Shown here piece by piece: positions 6,615 to 6,774 of a stretch of DNA of 6,774 bases. Position 1 is the stretch's first letter; the number at the start of each line of letters is the position of its first letter. The stretch comes from Clostridiales bacterium UBA4821 (GTDB lineage: Bacteria > Bacillota > Clostridia > Acetivibrionales > UBA4821), in NCBI GenBank assembly GCA_002402315.1, contig DHFP01000032.1, positions 1 to 6,774 on the forward strand, read 5' to 3'. The position numbers and the translations under genes were made by a program. The notes beneath the pieces are model-generated. The model ran no database searches. It was not told the origin of the DNA and saw only the letters and a list, made by a program, of their open reading frames with translations.

Positions 6615-6637
6615 GCATACTATGCTTGAAATGTCAA
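6609..6637 (-). promoter_or_regulatory. Consensus sigma-A promoter of rho
   Basis: On the minus strand, perfect TTGACA (6632-6637) and perfect TATAAT (6609-6614) are separated by exactly 17 bp, with an extended -10 TG one base before the hexamer. The start would be near 6602, giving a rho leader of about 110 nt. Such a full-consensus promoter suggests strong basal initiation, possibly tempered by control in the leader. Confidence 0.9.
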
Positions 6638-6774
6638 TTATTATAATATTTCTTGGGTGCATAAATTATATCTGACACAGTTTTTCGGAAAATCGCCATA
6701 GTATATACATTAAAAGCATAGTTTTCACATACATCCTGAGTATTCCAGTAAAAATGGCTATACTGACCCAATTT
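6634..6774 (-). CDS. Possible C-terminal end of an unrecognised gene running off the right edge
   Basis: One minus-strand frame is open from the window edge for 46 codons and ends with a TGA at 6634-6636, inside the -35 hexamer of the rho promoter. The translation is tyrosine-rich and ends in YAPKKYYNN; I do not recognise a family. An open run of this length is only mildly unusual in DNA of this composition, and a second minus-strand frame is open for 35 codons, so this may be chance. The layout, a gene ending just before the rho promoter in the same direction, would be natural. Confidence 0.2.
   Translation of the reverse strand, partial: KLGQYSHFYWNTQDVCENYAFNVYTMAIFRKTVSDIIYAPKKYYNN

Overview
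The window looks like chromosome of a low-GC, Gram-positive anaerobe of the Clostridia. It could belong to the cellulolytic Ruminiclostridium/Acetivibrio group, but that is inference from protein style, AT-rich intergenic DNA, strong Shine-Dalgarno sequences and sigma-A type promoters. No database search was possible.

Layout from left to right: an AT-rich upstream region with a near-consensus promoter and a long possible leader (1-372); a plus-strand gene for a sugar-phosphate nucleotidylyltransferase fused to a left-handed beta-helix and a degenerate phosphohexomutase domain (373-2820); a convergent minus-strand gene for a tetratricopeptide-repeat protein (2827-4203). The two stop codons are 6 bp apart and share one hairpin terminator. 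Next comes a long gene-free stretch (4204-4904). It holds AT-rich DNA, a short repeat patch with an inverted repeat, the 5' stub of a group IIC intron, and the intrinsic terminator of the next gene. The minus-strand rho gene (4905-6491) follows, with a short leader containing a hairpin, a 24-bp perfect palindrome and a consensus promoter. A short open frame running off the right edge may be the end of another minus-strand gene.

The three clear genes do not form an operon or an obvious shared system. The first probably makes a nucleotide sugar for cell-surface glycans. The TPR protein has no assignable function. Rho is the transcription termination factor, here with a long charged N-terminal insert carrying an AT-hook-like motif. 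I found no clear undescribed system. The best leads are the intron stub seated exactly behind the rho terminator, the apparently dead mutase domain, the AT-hook in Rho, and the palindrome covering the rho -10 element.
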